A DNA stretch of 64,000 nucleotides from CAZTDU01 sp050248795 (GCA_050248795.1 JBFWRS010000003.1:1-64000); one strand, 5' to 3'. Shown: positions 25,070 to 34,669, counted from the stretch's first letter. Notes: generated by a model from the sequence alone, not told the origin. Numbers and translations: made by a program.

Positions 25070-26442
25070 TGCGCTACGTATCCACGCGCGGCGGCGGAAC
25101 CCCGCAGCGCTTCTGCGACATCCTGCTCGAAGGCCTCGCCGCCGACGGCGGGCTGTACGTTCCCGAGGCCTACCCGCGCGCCGACCTCGCTGCGTGGCGC
25201 GGACTCGGCTACCCGGATCTCGCCTTCGAGGTGCTGCGCCTCTTCGCGGACGATGTTCCCGCGGCGGACCTGCGCCGGCTGGTGCACGCCGCGTACACCC
25301 GGGAGGCGTTCGGCAGCGCGGACATCGCGCCGCTGAAGACGCTGGAGCCCGGCCTGCACCTGCTCGGCCTGTCCAACGGGCCGACGCTTGCCTTCAAGGA
25401 CATGGCGATGCAGCTCCTCGGGCGGCTGTTCGAGTACGAGCTCGAACGGCGCGGCGAGACGCTGAACATCGTCGGTGCCACTTCGGGCGACACCGGCTCG
25501 GCCGCCGAGCACGCGATGCGCGGCAGGAAGGGCATCAATGTGTTCATGCTGTCGCCGCACGGCCGCATGAGCGCGTTCCAGCGCGCGCAGATGTACTCGC
25601 TGCAGGACGCCAACATCCACAACCTCGCGGTGAAGGGAAACTTCGACGACTGCCAGGACGTGGTGAAGGCGGTGAACGCCGATGCCGCGTTCAAGGCGCG
25701 CCACCGCATCGGCGCGGTGAACTCGATCAACTGGGCGCGCATCGCAGCGCAGGTGGTGTACTACTTCTGGGGCTACTTCCGCGCCACGCAATCGGATGCC
25801 GAGGAGGTCTTGTTCTGCGTGCCCTCGGGGAACTTCGGCAACATCCACGCGGGGCACGTCGCGCGCGCGATGGGGCTGCCGGTGCGGCGGCTGATCCTCG
25901 CCACCAACGAGAATGACGTGCTGGACGAGTTCTTCCGCACCGGCACCTACCGCGTGCGCGGCAAGGTGCATGCGACTTCCAGCCCGTCGATGGACATCTC
26001 CAAGGCATCGAACTTCGAGCGCTACGTGTTCGATCGCGTCGGCCGCGACGGCGCTCGCGTCAAGGCGCTGTGGCAGCGGCTCGCCGCCGAGGGCGAGTTC
26101 GAACTGCCGCCCACTGCATCCGGCTTCGCGTCAGGCTCGAGCAGCCACGCCGATCGCATCGCCACCATCCGTGACGTGCATGCGCGCTACGGCGTCACCA
26201 TCGATCCGCACACCGCGGATGGCGTCAAGGTCGGGCTCGCGCACCGCGAAGCGGACGTGCCGCTGGTGTGCCTGGAGACCGCGCTGCCGGTGAAGTTCGC
26301 CGACACCATACGCGAGGCGCTCGGCAGCGAGCCCGATCGCCCCGCGAGCTGCAGGGGAATCGAAGAGCTGCCACAGCGGGTCACGGTGATCGAACCGGAC
26401 TCAGAAGAGGTAAAGCGTTACATTGCCGCGCACGCGGTGTGA
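25069..26442 (+). CDS. thrC: Threonine synthase
   Basis: A 457-residue fold-type II PLP enzyme that converts O-phosphohomoserine to threonine. The PLP lysine is in LAFKDMAMQLLG, and the phosphate loop GATSGDTGSAAEHA follows. MRYVSTRGGGTPQRFCDILL is the usual N-terminus of the long, plant/proteobacterial-independent class. The start overlaps the hom stop (TGATG), so the two enzymes are probably translated together. No thrB kinase is in the window. Confidence 0.96.
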   Translation: MRYVSTRGGGTPQRFCDILLEGLAADGGLYVPEAYPRADLAAWRGLGYPDLAFEVLRLFADDVPAADLRRLVHAAYTREAFGSADIAPLKTLEPGLHLLGLSNGPTLAFKDMAMQLLGRLFEYELERRGETLNIVGATSGDTGSAAEHAMRGRKGINVFMLSPHGRMSAFQRAQMYSLQDANIHNLAVKGNFDDCQDVVKAVNADAAFKARHRIGAVNSINWARIAAQVVYYFWGYFRATQSDAEEVLFCVPSGNFGNIHAGHVARAMGLPVRRLILATNENDVLDEFFRTGTYRVRGKVHATSSPSMDISKASNFERYVFDRVGRDGARVKALWQRLAAEGEFELPPTASGFASGSSSHADRIATIRDVHARYGVTIDPHTADGVKVGLAHREADVPLVCLETALPVKFADTIREALGSEPDRPASCRGIEELPQRVTVIEPDSEEVKRYIAAHAV

Positions 26443-26446
26443 TACG

Positions 26447-28342
26447 TCACGCGCGCCGCGCGCCCTCGCCGTCCATCTGCCTGGTGTAAAACTCGAAGCC
26501 GTTCTTGCCATGCTCCTTGGCGTGGAACATCGCGCTGTCGGCGTGCATCACCAGCGTGTCCACGTCGTTGCCGTCTGCCGGATGAATGGCGATGCCGACG
26601 CTGGCGGTGACATGCACGACGTGATCGTCCAGCGTGAAGGGCTTTTCCAGCTCCCTGACCACCTTTTCCGCGACCAGCCCGCAGGGGCCGGCGTCCGCCA
26701 GTCCTGACAGGATCACCGCGAACTCGTCGCCGCCGATGCGCCCGACGGTGTCGCCTGCACGCATGCACGACTGCAGGCGCGCGGACACCTCCTTCAACAG
26801 CCTGTCGCCGTACGCGTGGCCGAGCGTGTCGTTGACGTGCTTGAAGCGATCCAGGTCGACGAACAGCACGCCGACCTTCCATCCGCCCCGCGGCGCCTGC
26901 GCCAGTGCCTGCTTCAGGCGGTCGTACAGCAGCGCGCGGTTCGGCAACTGCGTCAGGTCGTCGTAATGCGCCATGCGGCTGATGCGGTCCTGCAGCAGTT
27001 TCCGCTCGGTGATGTCCTGCACCACGCTGGAAAAGTAAAGCGGCGTCCCCGCGGCATCGCGTACCGGGCTGATCGACACCAGGACCCAGATGGTCTTGCC
27101 ATCCTTGCGCATGTAGCGGCATTCCACGCCAGGTTGTTGCTGATGCCCTGGTTCGGATGCCAGCCGGTCGCTTCGGTCCTCGCGCCAGCGATGCAGGTCC
27201 TCGGGATGGACGATGTCGGCCTCCTGGCACGACAGCAGTTCCTGCTCGCTGTAGCCGAGCATGCGGCACAGCGTGTCGTTCGCCTGCAGGTAGCGGCCAT
27301 CCAGCCCGTTACGCGAGATGCCGATGGTGGCCTGATCGAAGGTGGCGCGAAAGCGCGCCTCGCTGTCGGCAAGCGCGTCAACCGCCTTGCGCTGGCGCGA
27401 CAGGCCCGCCAACAGCACCGCCGCGAACGCGAGTATGAACACGCTCGCCAGCGCGGCGGCGGCAAGATATGCGCGCTCGCGCTGGCGGAACGGGGCCAGC
27501 GCCTCGGATTCCGCCGTGCCGACGGTGGCGATCAGCGCATAGTCTGGGAGCGTCCGGTAGCTGAAGATGCGCGTCACGCCGTCTAGCCCGCCGGGGCCCA
27601 CGTAGCTGCCCGACGGCCGCTTCTTCTGCTCCTGCATCAGCATCGTGTGCCGGATGTCCTCGCCGAAGCTGCCTTTCGGGCCGACGCGGCGTGCGCGCGT
27701 GATGCCGTCGGTGCCCACCAGCGAGAAGATCGACAGCGGTCCGAGCTCGGCCTTGCGGTAGAACTCGGTAAAGTGGTTCGGGTCGATGGACAGCGTCACC
27801 GTGCCGCCGAAGCTGCCGTCGGCCTTCGCGATGCGGCGCGTCATCGGGATCTGCCACGTGCCGGACACGCGGCCCAGCACCGGCACGCTCACGTACAGCG
27901 TGTCCCTGTCGGTGAGCTTGTGGTGCCTGAAGTGTTCGCGATCGGCATAGTTCACCGCGCCGATGTTCCTGCTGCTGAGGACGATGTCGCCGCGCTCATC
28001 GACGATGCTGAGGATGCGGATGATGCCTGTGTCCACCTGCAGGTCGGTGATCAGGCGCGCGAGGTCGAGTTCCCTGCCACGCACTGCCCAGGCGCGCCGC
28101 ACGATGAGCGCGATCTGGTCGACGCCCTTAAGCGTCCTCACGGTCTGTTCCTCGAAGGCGAGCGCGAGGTTGGAGTTCTGCCGCATGGTGCTGGCGATCG
28201 CGTTCTCGCGGTCGATGCGGACCTGCCGGATCGTCATTCCCCATGTGCCTGCGACGAGCAGGATGCAAAACAGCACGATCGTGTAGTTCAGCAGCGGGAA
28301 CTGCATGCCCCGCGCGGGCGGTGGTGTTGGGGGTGGGCGCAT
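26447..28342 (-). CDS. Membrane diguanylate cyclase with Cache-like sensor and PAS domain
   Basis: A 631-residue sensor protein that would make cyclic di-GMP. Order: N-terminal membrane helix (LLNYTIVLFCILLVAGTWGM), periplasmic Cache-like region (about 40-275), second helix (AYLAAAALASVFILAFAAVLL), PAS (about 315-435, ARFRATFDQATIGIS), then GGDEF domain. The catalytic RIGGDEF loop is intact and RAGD sits five residues before it as the inhibitory I-site, so the enzyme should be active and product-inhibited. Two starts are possible: ATG at 28342 or the ATG 12 codons later. The ligand is unknown. Confidence 0.92.
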   Translation of the reverse strand: MRPPPTPPPARGMQFPLLNYTIVLFCILLVAGTWGMTIRQVRIDRENAIASTMRQNSNLALAFEEQTVRTLKGVDQIALIVRRAWAVRGRELDLARLITDLQVDTGIIRILSIVDERGDIVLSSRNIGAVNYADREHFRHHKLTDRDTLYVSVPVLGRVSGTWQIPMTRRIAKADGSFGGTVTLSIDPNHFTEFYRKAELGPLSIFSLVGTDGITRARRVGPKGSFGEDIRHTMLMQEQKKRPSGSYVGPGGLDGVTRIFSYRTLPDYALIATVGTAESEALAPFRQRERAYLAAAALASVFILAFAAVLLAGLSRQRKAVDALADSEARFRATFDQATIGISRNGLDGRYLQANDTLCRMLGYSEQELLSCQEADIVHPEDLHRWREDRSDRLASEPGHQQQPGVECRYMRKDGKTIWVLVSISPVRDAAGTPLYFSSVVQDITERKLLQDRISRMAHYDDLTQLPNRALLYDRLKQALAQAPRGGWKVGVLFVDLDRFKHVNDTLGHAYGDRLLKEVSARLQSCMRAGDTVGRIGGDEFAVILSGLADAGPCGLVAEKVVRELEKPFTLDDHVVHVTASVGIAIHPADGNDVDTLVMHADSAMFHAKEHGKNGFEFYTRQMDGEGARRA

Positions 28343-28413
28343 GGCGACCCCGGGCCGGGATCGGGGCGACGTGGAAAAATCCAGTTTATCCCTGATTCCG
28401 GCGCAGGCATGCC

Positions 28414-29262
28414 TCAGTCGAACCAGAAGCTGCCGTCCAGCAGCGTACCGCGAACCCAGCCCAGTTGCGGCGAGCCGGGGACCTCGATGCGGCGCAATCC
28501 GGGCAGCGGTTCGTCCTGCCGCCGGAAGTGGGTGTCGCCGTGCACCAGTACCAGTGGCTTCCCGAGTCCCGCGAGCCTGGCCCGCAGCGCGGCGTAACCG
28601 TCTGCGACGCCTGCCCGGCGCCGTGTCTCGCGCTCGAAATCCGGGTTTGCCTGCATCAGGACGACGAGCCCCTGGCGGGCCCGCGCCGCGCTGTCATCCA
28701 GCCAGGCGAACACCGCGCGCATGCGCGCCGCGTGCTCGGCGTCCATCTGCGGCGTGCGGCCGAGGTTGTTGTTGCTGCCCGGCACATTGAGCGCGACGAA
28801 CATCACGCCATCTACCTCCCAGCGCGCATGCTCGCAGTAGTCGCCCCCCTGGCGTTCGACAGCGAGGCCGACCGGGTCGACGCAAAAGAGTCTGCGCCAT
28901 CGCTCCAGCCGCTCCAGCGGTTCGAAGCCACTGCGGTGGCAGTCGGTCCAGTCGTTGTCTCCCGGCAAGAGCAGCCACGGCGCGCGCCACCTGGAGAACT
29001 GCGCCTTCCTCGCCTCGAACCACGCGTCGCTGCACGGACCTCGGCCCGAGGTAATGTCGCCGACGTGGACGATGAACGCGAGCGGCGCAGCGTTCATCTC
29101 GTCGATGACGCCATCGAGGTGGAACGCCTCCGTTTCCCCGTAGGGCGTGTCGCCGATCAGGCCGAACTGCAGGCCGCCAGGCGGTGGTGCGCCGGCACAG
29201 GCGGTCAGGAGCAGCGCCGCAAGCGCACAGGCAAGGCCGTGCACGCGGGCGCGGGCCGTCAC
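28414..29262 (-). CDS. Lipid-anchored metallophosphoesterase
   Basis: A 282-residue calcineurin-like phosphoesterase with a lipoprotein leader (ALAALLLTACAG, lipobox LTAC). Metal-site motifs follow the family order: GLIGDTPYG, VHVGDI, LLPGDNDWTDC and VLVHGDTHF. It should be a periplasmic, dinuclear-metal phosphatase or phosphodiesterase; the substrate is not evident. The GTG start overlaps the stop of the spermidine-synthase-like gene (GTGA), so the two are likely coupled. Confidence 0.83.
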   Translation of the reverse strand: MTARARVHGLACALAALLLTACAGAPPPGGLQFGLIGDTPYGETEAFHLDGVIDEMNAAPLAFIVHVGDITSGRGPCSDAWFEARKAQFSRWRAPWLLLPGDNDWTDCHRSGFEPLERLERWRRLFCVDPVGLAVERQGGDYCEHARWEVDGVMFVALNVPGSNNNLGRTPQMDAEHAARMRAVFAWLDDSAARARQGLVVLMQANPDFERETRRRAGVADGYAALRARLAGLGKPLVLVHGDTHFRRQDEPLPGLRRIEVPGSPQLGWVRGTLLDGSFWFD

Positions 29263-29966
29263 GCGTGCGCCACGTAGATCGTGTTGCTGTCCTCCCTGTC
29301 CTCGATCGGATGCCGGAACCCGACCACGTGCGCTGCGGCGCGTGCAAACACCGCGTTGAGCAGTGCAGTGAACTCGTCGTCCGGCGGGTCATTCGACCAC
29401 AGCGCGAACACGCCACCCGGCGCGAGGTGGGTGCGCAGCCGGCCGAGGCCCGCGTCGGTGTAGAAGGCGTCGTGGCGCGCATGCAGCACGAAGCGCGGCG
29501 AATGGTCTATGTCGACCAGGATCGCGTCGAAGCGCCTGCCTGGCGCGCGCGGGTCGATCGCGGCGGACCCGGCAAGCGCGAAAAAGTCGCCGTGCAGGAG
29601 CTCGCAGCGCGGATCGTCTGTGAGCGCACGCCCCAGCGGCACCAGCCCGCGGCGATGCCATTCGATGACCTCGGGCAGTGCCTCCACCACCAGCAGCGAG
29701 CGCACCGATGCATGCTCCAGCACCGCGCGCGCGGTGTAGCCCAGCCCCAGGCCGCCGACCAGCACGTCCAGCGGCCCCGCGAGCCCGTCCAGCCCCAGCC
29801 TGGCAAGCGCGACCTCGCCCTCGGTGAAGAGGCTGGACATCAGGTATTCCTCGCCCAGCTTCACTTCGAATACGTCGACGCCCAGCGCTGGGTCGCGCCG
29901 GCGGCGCAGGCTGAGCGCGCCGAGCGGTGTGTCGCGGTAATCGAGTTCTTCGAAGTCGAGGGCCAT
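29259..29966 (-). CDS. Spermidine synthase-like protein
   Basis: A 235-residue Rossmann-fold protein of the spermidine-synthase/PMT superfamily. The nucleotide-binding loop is VLVGGLGLGYTARAV and the acidic strand end is LVVEALPEVIEWH; FDAILVDIDHSPRFVLH is at the active-site edge. True spermidine synthases have a DD at that last site (GGGDG and DSSDP-like motifs), which is not seen here, so it may instead be a methyltransferase-like relative. It is upstream of and coupled to the phosphoesterase gene. Confidence 0.72.
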   Translation of the reverse strand: MALDFEELDYRDTPLGALSLRRRRDPALGVDVFEVKLGEEYLMSSLFTEGEVALARLGLDGLAGPLDVLVGGLGLGYTARAVLEHASVRSLLVVEALPEVIEWHRRGLVPLGRALTDDPRCELLHGDFFALAGSAAIDPRAPGRRFDAILVDIDHSPRFVLHARHDAFYTDAGLGRLRTHLAPGGVFALWSNDPPDDEFTALLNAVFARAAAHVVGFRHPIEDREDSNTIYVAHA

Positions 29967-29996
29967 CAGATGCCGGGCCTCACGGCACAGCCGAGG

Positions 29997-31340
29997 CTAG
30001 ATGCCGTAGGCCTTGCGCACCAGCTCTATCGGGTGGTGCTTCTTCGCCGCAGGGCTTTCATCGCCCATGCCCTGGCGGATGTGGCGCCCGGCGATCGGGC
30101 AATCGGAACTAATGTAGTCCGGCGGGTCGTTCTGCGCGCCGGCCATCGCCTTGAACACCGGGCGGCCGATCTTCATCGAGTTGTCGAAGTACTCGGCCTT
30201 CACGCCCCAGGTGCCGTCATGCCCGGCGCAGCGCTCCACGGTGTTCACCTTGGTGCCGGGGATGAGCTGCAGCATCTCGCGCGTCTTCTGGCCGACGTTC
30301 TGCACGCGCGAATGGCAGGGGATATGGTACGAAACCTTGCCGAGGGTTGACCGGAAATCGGTTTTCAGCAGGCCGTCGCGGTTCCTGAGGACCAGGTACT
30401 CGAAGGGGTCGAACATCGCCTCCTTGACCGCCTGCACGTCGGGCTCGTCCGGGAACATCAGCGGCAGTTCCTGCTTGAACATCAGCGTGCACGACGGGAT
30501 CGGCGTCAGGATCGCGTAACCGTCCTTCGCCAGCTTTGCCAGTGGCGGGATGTTCACGTCCTTCAGCTTCACCACCGTGTCGAGGTCGCCGAGCTCCAGC
30601 TTCGGCATGCCGCAGCAGGCTTCCTTCTCGACCAGCACGTAGGGGATCTCGTTGTGCTCCAGGATCGCCAGCAGGTCGTGGCCGATGCCGGGCTCGTTGT
30701 AGTTCACGTAGCAGGTGGAGAAGATCGCCACCTTGCCCGGGGTGTTCTTGCCGTCCTTCACCGCAGATGCCTTCGCGGTGGCCGCATTCGGGCGGAACCT
30801 GCTGGACGCGTAGTCGGGAAGCTGTCTGTCCTTGTGCACGCCGAGCACGCCCTGCATCAGCGCGCGCGCGGGGCCGATCTTGTTCACCGCGTTCACCGTC
30901 TGCGCGACCACCGGAATCGCGGCGAGCTTGCCCATCGCATCGGTCGAGGACAGCAGCTTGTCGCGGAAAGGCGCGCCCTGCTTGCGGAACTTGACCGCCT
31001 TGGCGCGCAGCATCAGGTGCGGGAAATCCACGTTCCACTGGTGCGGCGGCACGTAGGGGCACTTGGTCATGTAGCACATGTCGCAGAGATAACACTGGTC
31101 GACCACCTTCCAGTAGTCGGCCTTGGCGACGCCGTCGACTTCCAGCGTGCTCGAGTTGTCCACCAGGTCGAACAGCGTCGGGAACGAGGTGCACAGGTTC
31201 ACGCAGCGCCGGCAGCCGTGGCAGATGTCGAAGACGCGCTCGAGTTCCTTGTCGAGCTTGTCCTGGTCGAAGAACTCGGGATTCTTCCAGTCCAGCGGGT
31301 GGCGGGTGGGGGCTTCGAGACTGCCTTCGCGCGTGCTCAT
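29997..31340 (-). CDS. GlpC/HdrD-like iron-sulfur oxidoreductase subunit
   Basis: A 447-residue cytoplasmic protein with two [4Fe-4S] motifs near the N-terminus (CHGCRRCVNLC and CYLCDMCYMTKCP) and two CCG-type cysteine-rich domains (FSTCYVNYNEPG with ACCGMPK, then HIPCHSRVQ with RCAGHDGTWG). This is the architecture of GlpC and HdrD-type subunits that pass electrons from a dehydrogenase to quinone or a disulfide. No dehydrogenase partner is adjacent. Homologues commonly stand next to rubrerythrin and DUF3501 genes; none is seen here. Confidence 0.85.
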   Translation of the reverse strand: MSTREGSLEAPTRHPLDWKNPEFFDQDKLDKELERVFDICHGCRRCVNLCTSFPTLFDLVDNSSTLEVDGVAKADYWKVVDQCYLCDMCYMTKCPYVPPHQWNVDFPHLMLRAKAVKFRKQGAPFRDKLLSSTDAMGKLAAIPVVAQTVNAVNKIGPARALMQGVLGVHKDRQLPDYASSRFRPNAATAKASAVKDGKNTPGKVAIFSTCYVNYNEPGIGHDLLAILEHNEIPYVLVEKEACCGMPKLELGDLDTVVKLKDVNIPPLAKLAKDGYAILTPIPSCTLMFKQELPLMFPDEPDVQAVKEAMFDPFEYLVLRNRDGLLKTDFRSTLGKVSYHIPCHSRVQNVGQKTREMLQLIPGTKVNTVERCAGHDGTWGVKAEYFDNSMKIGRPVFKAMAGAQNDPPDYISSDCPIAGRHIRQGMGDESPAAKKHHPIELVRKAYGI

Positions 31341-31407
31341 GCTGAAAGCCTATGGCTGCGCGCCCGATAGCGCAAATGGAAAATCGCAATTCCGGCGATT
31401 GCCGCGA

Positions 31408-34092
31408 TCAATTGAGCTGGCGCACCACCACCGCAGCGTCGCCGTCGTGGCCCTGCGCAACGAAGCCCAGGTGCGCAGCCAGGTCGAGCATGCCGCGGTT
31501 CTCCGCCAGCACGTAGCCGGTCAGCGAGCGGTAGCCCGCGTCGCGGGCACTGGTGCAAAGGCGCGAGAGCAGCGCGCCGCCGATCCCCTTCGCCTGCCAG
31601 TCGTCGGCGACCGCGAGGGCGAACTCCGCCGTCGCGCCGTCCGCGTTCGGCGCGTAGCGGCCGACGCCGAGGAATTCCCCGCTCGCCGGGTGCACCGCCA
31701 CCAGCGCGAGCTCGCGGTCGTAGTCCAGTTGCGTGAAGCGTTCCAGCATCGCCGGGGAAAGCCGAGGCAGGTAATGCAGGAAGCGCAGGTAGCGCGAGCG
31801 CTCCGACAGCCCGGCGACGAAGCGCTGCTCGCGCGCGGCGTCCTCGGGACGCATCGGGCGCAGCTGCACCTGCATGCCGTCGCGCAGTGCGATCGTTTCC
31901 TCCAGCTCGGCAGGGTAGGGATGGATCGCCATGTGCGCGTAACGCGCCACGCGCTCGGGTCCGGCGAGGTCTATCGTCGCGCGCGCATCCGCTGCGATCA
32001 CGCCCTGAGGGTGCGCGAGCACCGGGTTCAGGTCCATCTCGCGCAGCCAGGGCAGCGCGCAGACCATGCGCGACACCGCGACCAGCAGCCCGGCCAGCGC
32101 GGCTAGGTCGGCCGCGGGCACGTCGCGGTAGCCGCGCAGCAGGCGGTGCACCCGCGTGCGCTGCATCAGTTCGTTCGCCAGCATCGCGTTCAGCGGCGGC
32201 AGCGCCACCGCGGTGTCGCGCACCGCCTCGACCGACACGCCGCCGGCGCCGAACGAGATCACCGGGCCGAACACCGGATCGGTGGTGACGCCCACCAGCA
32301 CCTCGCGCGCGTGCGCGTAGCGCAGCATCGGCTGGATCACCACGCCGTCGATCTTCGCCTGCGGCCGCAGCGCGCGCGTGTGCGCGAGCATGTCGTCGAA
32401 GGCGCTGGCGACCATCTGCGCGTTCTGCAGGTTGAGGCGCACCCCGCCCACGTCCGACTTGTGGCTGATGTCCGGCGAGCGGATCTTCATCGCCACCGGG
32501 AATCCGGTGCGCTCCGCCGCCTGCACCGCGGCGTCGCGCGTGGCGGCGAGGAGCGAGCCCGGCACCGCAACGCCGAACGCGGCGAGCAGCGCCTTGGTTT
32601 CGTCTTCGGCAAGTTGCGTGCGGCCTTCGGCCTGCGCGCGGCGCCGTATCGCCAGCGCCGCGGCCATGTCCGGCGGCGCCGGCGCAGCGCCGTCGACGGC
32701 GAGCGCGGGCGGCACTTCCAGCAGTTGCGCCTGGTTGCGCCGGTGCGCCGCGATGAAGGACAGCGCCTCTACCGCGTTCTCCGGCGTGTAAAAATCCGCC
32801 ACCTGCGCGGCTTCGAGGATGTCGCGGCTGTCGTTCGCGCGCAGGTCCCCCAGCCACGCGGCGAGCACCGGCTTTTCCTGCGCGCGAGCGACATCGGCGA
32901 CCGCCTGGGCCGCGGATTCGGGCGCGGTCACCGCCACCGGGCAGTACATCACCAGCGCGGTGTCGACGCCGGGATCCTTCAGCACCAGCGCGAGCGCCTC
33001 GGCGTAGCGCGCCGCGGGTGCGTCGCCGAGGATGTCCACCGGGTTCGCGCGCGACCACTGCGCGGGCAGCACGCGGTCGAGCTGCGCGATCGTCTCTGCG
33101 GACAGTTCCGCCAGCGGCACGCTGTTCTGCGCCGCGCTGTCCGCCGCCATCACCCCCGGGCCGCCGCCGTTGGTCAGGATCGCCAGCCGGTCGCCGCGCG
33201 AGCGACGTGGCGCCGCCAGTACGCGCGCCGCGGCGAACAGCTGCGTGTAGGTCTTCACGCGCACCGCGCCGCCGCGCACGAAAGCCGCGTCGAACACCTC
33301 GTCGTTGCCGACCAGCGCCGCGGTGTGGCTGGACACCGCGCGCGTGCCGGCGGCGTAGCGGCCCACCTTCAGCACGATCAGCGGCTTGGTGCGCGCCGCG
33401 GCGCGCAGTGCCGACATGAAGCGGCGCGCATCGCGTATGCCTTCAATGTACATCAGCACCGCGTCGGTTTCGGCGTCGGCGGCGAGGAAGTCCAGCAGTT
33501 CGCCGAAGTCCACGTCGGCGGCGGCACCCAGCGAGACGATGCTGCTGAAGCCCAGGCCCGCGCCCTTCGCCCAGTCGATGATGGCGGTGCAGATCGCGCC
33601 CGACTGCGACACCAGCGCGAGGCGGCCGGCGCGCGCCGGCGAGCGCGCGAAGGTGGCGTTCAGCCCGATCGAGGGACGCATCAGGCCGAGGCAGTTCGGT
33701 CCCAGCAGCCGCAGGCCGTGCTTCTTCGCCTGCGCGAGCGTGTCGGCCAGCAGCGCCCTGCCGGTTTCTCCGGCTTCGCCGAAGCCGCTGGTCAGCACCA
33801 CCGCGGCGCGCGTGCCGGCGGCGCCCGCCTGCGCGATGATGCGCGGCACGGTGGCGGCGGGCGTCACCACCACCACCAGCTCCGGCACTTCCGGCAGCCG
33901 CGCGATGCCCGCATGGCACTTCTCGCCGAGTACCTTGGCGTGCTTCGGGTTTACCGCATACACCTTGCCCTGCAAGCCGCCCTGCAGCAGGTTCTCGAAC
34001 ACAATGCGCCCGAGCGAACCCGGACGCTCGGATGCGCCGATGAGCGCAACGCTGCGCGGGGCGAGGAGCGGACTCAGGTAATGGGCCGGCAT
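31408..34092 (-). CDS. ADP-forming acyl-CoA synthetase/GNAT acetyltransferase fusion (PatZ-like)
   Basis: About 894 residues. Order: CoA-binding Rossmann domain (LSPLLAPRSVALIGASERPG), succinyl-CoA-ligase-like domain with SHTAALVGNDEVFD, ATP-grasp domain (about 480-700, VAMKIRSPDISHKSDVGGV), and a C-terminal GNAT domain (VQLRPMRPEDAAREQRFV, then AKGIGGALLSRL). This matches the protein lysine acetyltransferases PatZ/Pat, which silence AMP-forming acetyl-CoA synthetase; conserved SHT in the synthetase part leaves open a real acyl-CoA synthetase activity. Several in-frame starts exist (GTG 34131, ATG 34113, 34101, 34092); none has a good ribosome site. Confidence 0.85.
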   Translation of the reverse strand: MPAHYLSPLLAPRSVALIGASERPGSLGRIVFENLLQGGLQGKVYAVNPKHAKVLGEKCHAGIARLPEVPELVVVVTPAATVPRIIAQAGAAGTRAAVVLTSGFGEAGETGRALLADTLAQAKKHGLRLLGPNCLGLMRPSIGLNATFARSPARAGRLALVSQSGAICTAIIDWAKGAGLGFSSIVSLGAAADVDFGELLDFLAADAETDAVLMYIEGIRDARRFMSALRAAARTKPLIVLKVGRYAAGTRAVSSHTAALVGNDEVFDAAFVRGGAVRVKTYTQLFAAARVLAAPRRSRGDRLAILTNGGGPGVMAADSAAQNSVPLAELSAETIAQLDRVLPAQWSRANPVDILGDAPAARYAEALALVLKDPGVDTALVMYCPVAVTAPESAAQAVADVARAQEKPVLAAWLGDLRANDSRDILEAAQVADFYTPENAVEALSFIAAHRRNQAQLLEVPPALAVDGAAPAPPDMAAALAIRRRAQAEGRTQLAEDETKALLAAFGVAVPGSLLAATRDAAVQAAERTGFPVAMKIRSPDISHKSDVGGVRLNLQNAQMVASAFDDMLAHTRALRPQAKIDGVVIQPMLRYAHAREVLVGVTTDPVFGPVISFGAGGVSVEAVRDTAVALPPLNAMLANELMQRTRVHRLLRGYRDVPAADLAALAGLLVAVSRMVCALPWLREMDLNPVLAHPQGVIAADARATIDLAGPERVARYAHMAIHPYPAELEETIALRDGMQVQLRPMRPEDAAREQRFVAGLSERSRYLRFLHYLPRLSPAMLERFTQLDYDRELALVAVHPASGEFLGVGRYAPNADGATAEFALAVADDWQAKGIGGALLSRLCTSARDAGYRSLTGYVLAENRGMLDLAAHLGFVAQGHDGDAAVVVRQLN

Positions 34093-34204
34093 CGGAAGCA
34101 TTCTGTAACACATTCGCGCTGAACTTCGCACCCCCGCCGAGAACTAATGTCTGGAATACAAGCAAACAACATCCAGTCCACATTCAATCATCGAGGAGTT
34201 ACAC

Positions 34205-34582
34205 ATGAAAGTCATTCGCACCGCTGCAGTCGCGCTGTTCGCCGGTTCGGCACTGGTCCTGGGCGGCGTCGCCGTCGCCAAGGGTTCGAAAGGCGAAGGC
34301 TGCGTTGAGCGCCAGTCGTCGATGCAGGGCGAGGGCCATGGCCGTCACGCGCAAGGCGAGAAGCACGAGCACGGCCGCCACGCCGAAGGCGAGCGGCACC
34401 AGCACGGCAGCCACGCACAAGGCGAAGCGGGCCGGGGTCATGGCCACGGCAATCACGAGCGCATGGGCCGCATGGGCGGCAACCACCAGCACATGGCGGC
34501 GATGCACGCGCGCATGGCGGCCATGCACGCCGCCCCGGCTGCCGAAGAAGCGCCGGCCGCCGCCGAGCCGCAGAAGCAGTAG
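34205..34582 (+). CDS. His-rich predicted periplasmic protein
   Basis: A 125-residue protein with a Sec signal peptide (VIRTAAVALFAGSALVLGG, cleavage near AVA-KG) and a mature part dominated by His, Gly, Glu and Ala. Three 11-residue repeats of the type HGRHAQGEKHE are followed by GHGHGNHERMGRMGG, then HQHMAAMHARMAAMH and an Ala/Pro-rich tail. The single Cys is at about residue 37. Such sequences bind Cu, Ni or Zn; the position beside the ccoI copper transporter suggests copper buffering (inference). GAGGAG-like GAGGAGTT precedes the ATG. No family name is known to me. Confidence 0.75.
   Translation: MKVIRTAAVALFAGSALVLGGVAVAKGSKGEGCVERQSSMQGEGHGRHAQGEKHEHGRHAEGERHQHGSHAQGEAGRGHGHGNHERMGRMGGNHQHMAAMHARMAAMHAAPAAEEAPAAAEPQKQ
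34337..34435 (+). repeat. Three tandem 33-bp repeats encoding His-rich 11-mers
   Basis: Units 34337-34369, 34370-34402 and 34403-34435 encode HGRHAQGEKHE, HGRHAEGERHQ and HGSHAQGEAGR. They keep frame and differ by a few substitutions, so copy number could vary between strains. Confidence 0.9.
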
Positions 34583-34600
34583 TACCGATCCACGCCGGAC

Positions 34601-34624
34601 CCGGGCCGCGACGCGGCCCGGTTT
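34601..34624 (+). terminator. Hairpin terminator after the His-rich gene
   Basis: CCGGGCCG-CGACG-CGGCCCGG, an 8-bp stem that can extend, is followed by TTT and directly abuts the FNR box of ccoI. The short U-tract makes it a moderate terminator. Confidence 0.55.
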
Positions 34625-34636
34625 GATCCCGGTCAA
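34623..34636. promoter_or_regulatory. FNR/ANR box of ccoI
   Basis: TTGAT-CCCG-GTCAA. The centre is 40.5 nt before the ccoI ATG; TAGCAT (34658-34663) sits where a -10 is expected, predicting transcription from the start codon itself. Confidence 0.85.
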
Positions 34637-34669
34637 GCCTGCATCGGCGAATGCGGCTAGCATCCGCCG

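Noticed and set aside
32146..34122. A 658-codon plus-strand frame opposite the PatZ-like gene
   Set aside because: A mirror of the third-position GC bias of the real gene; no domain or start signal.
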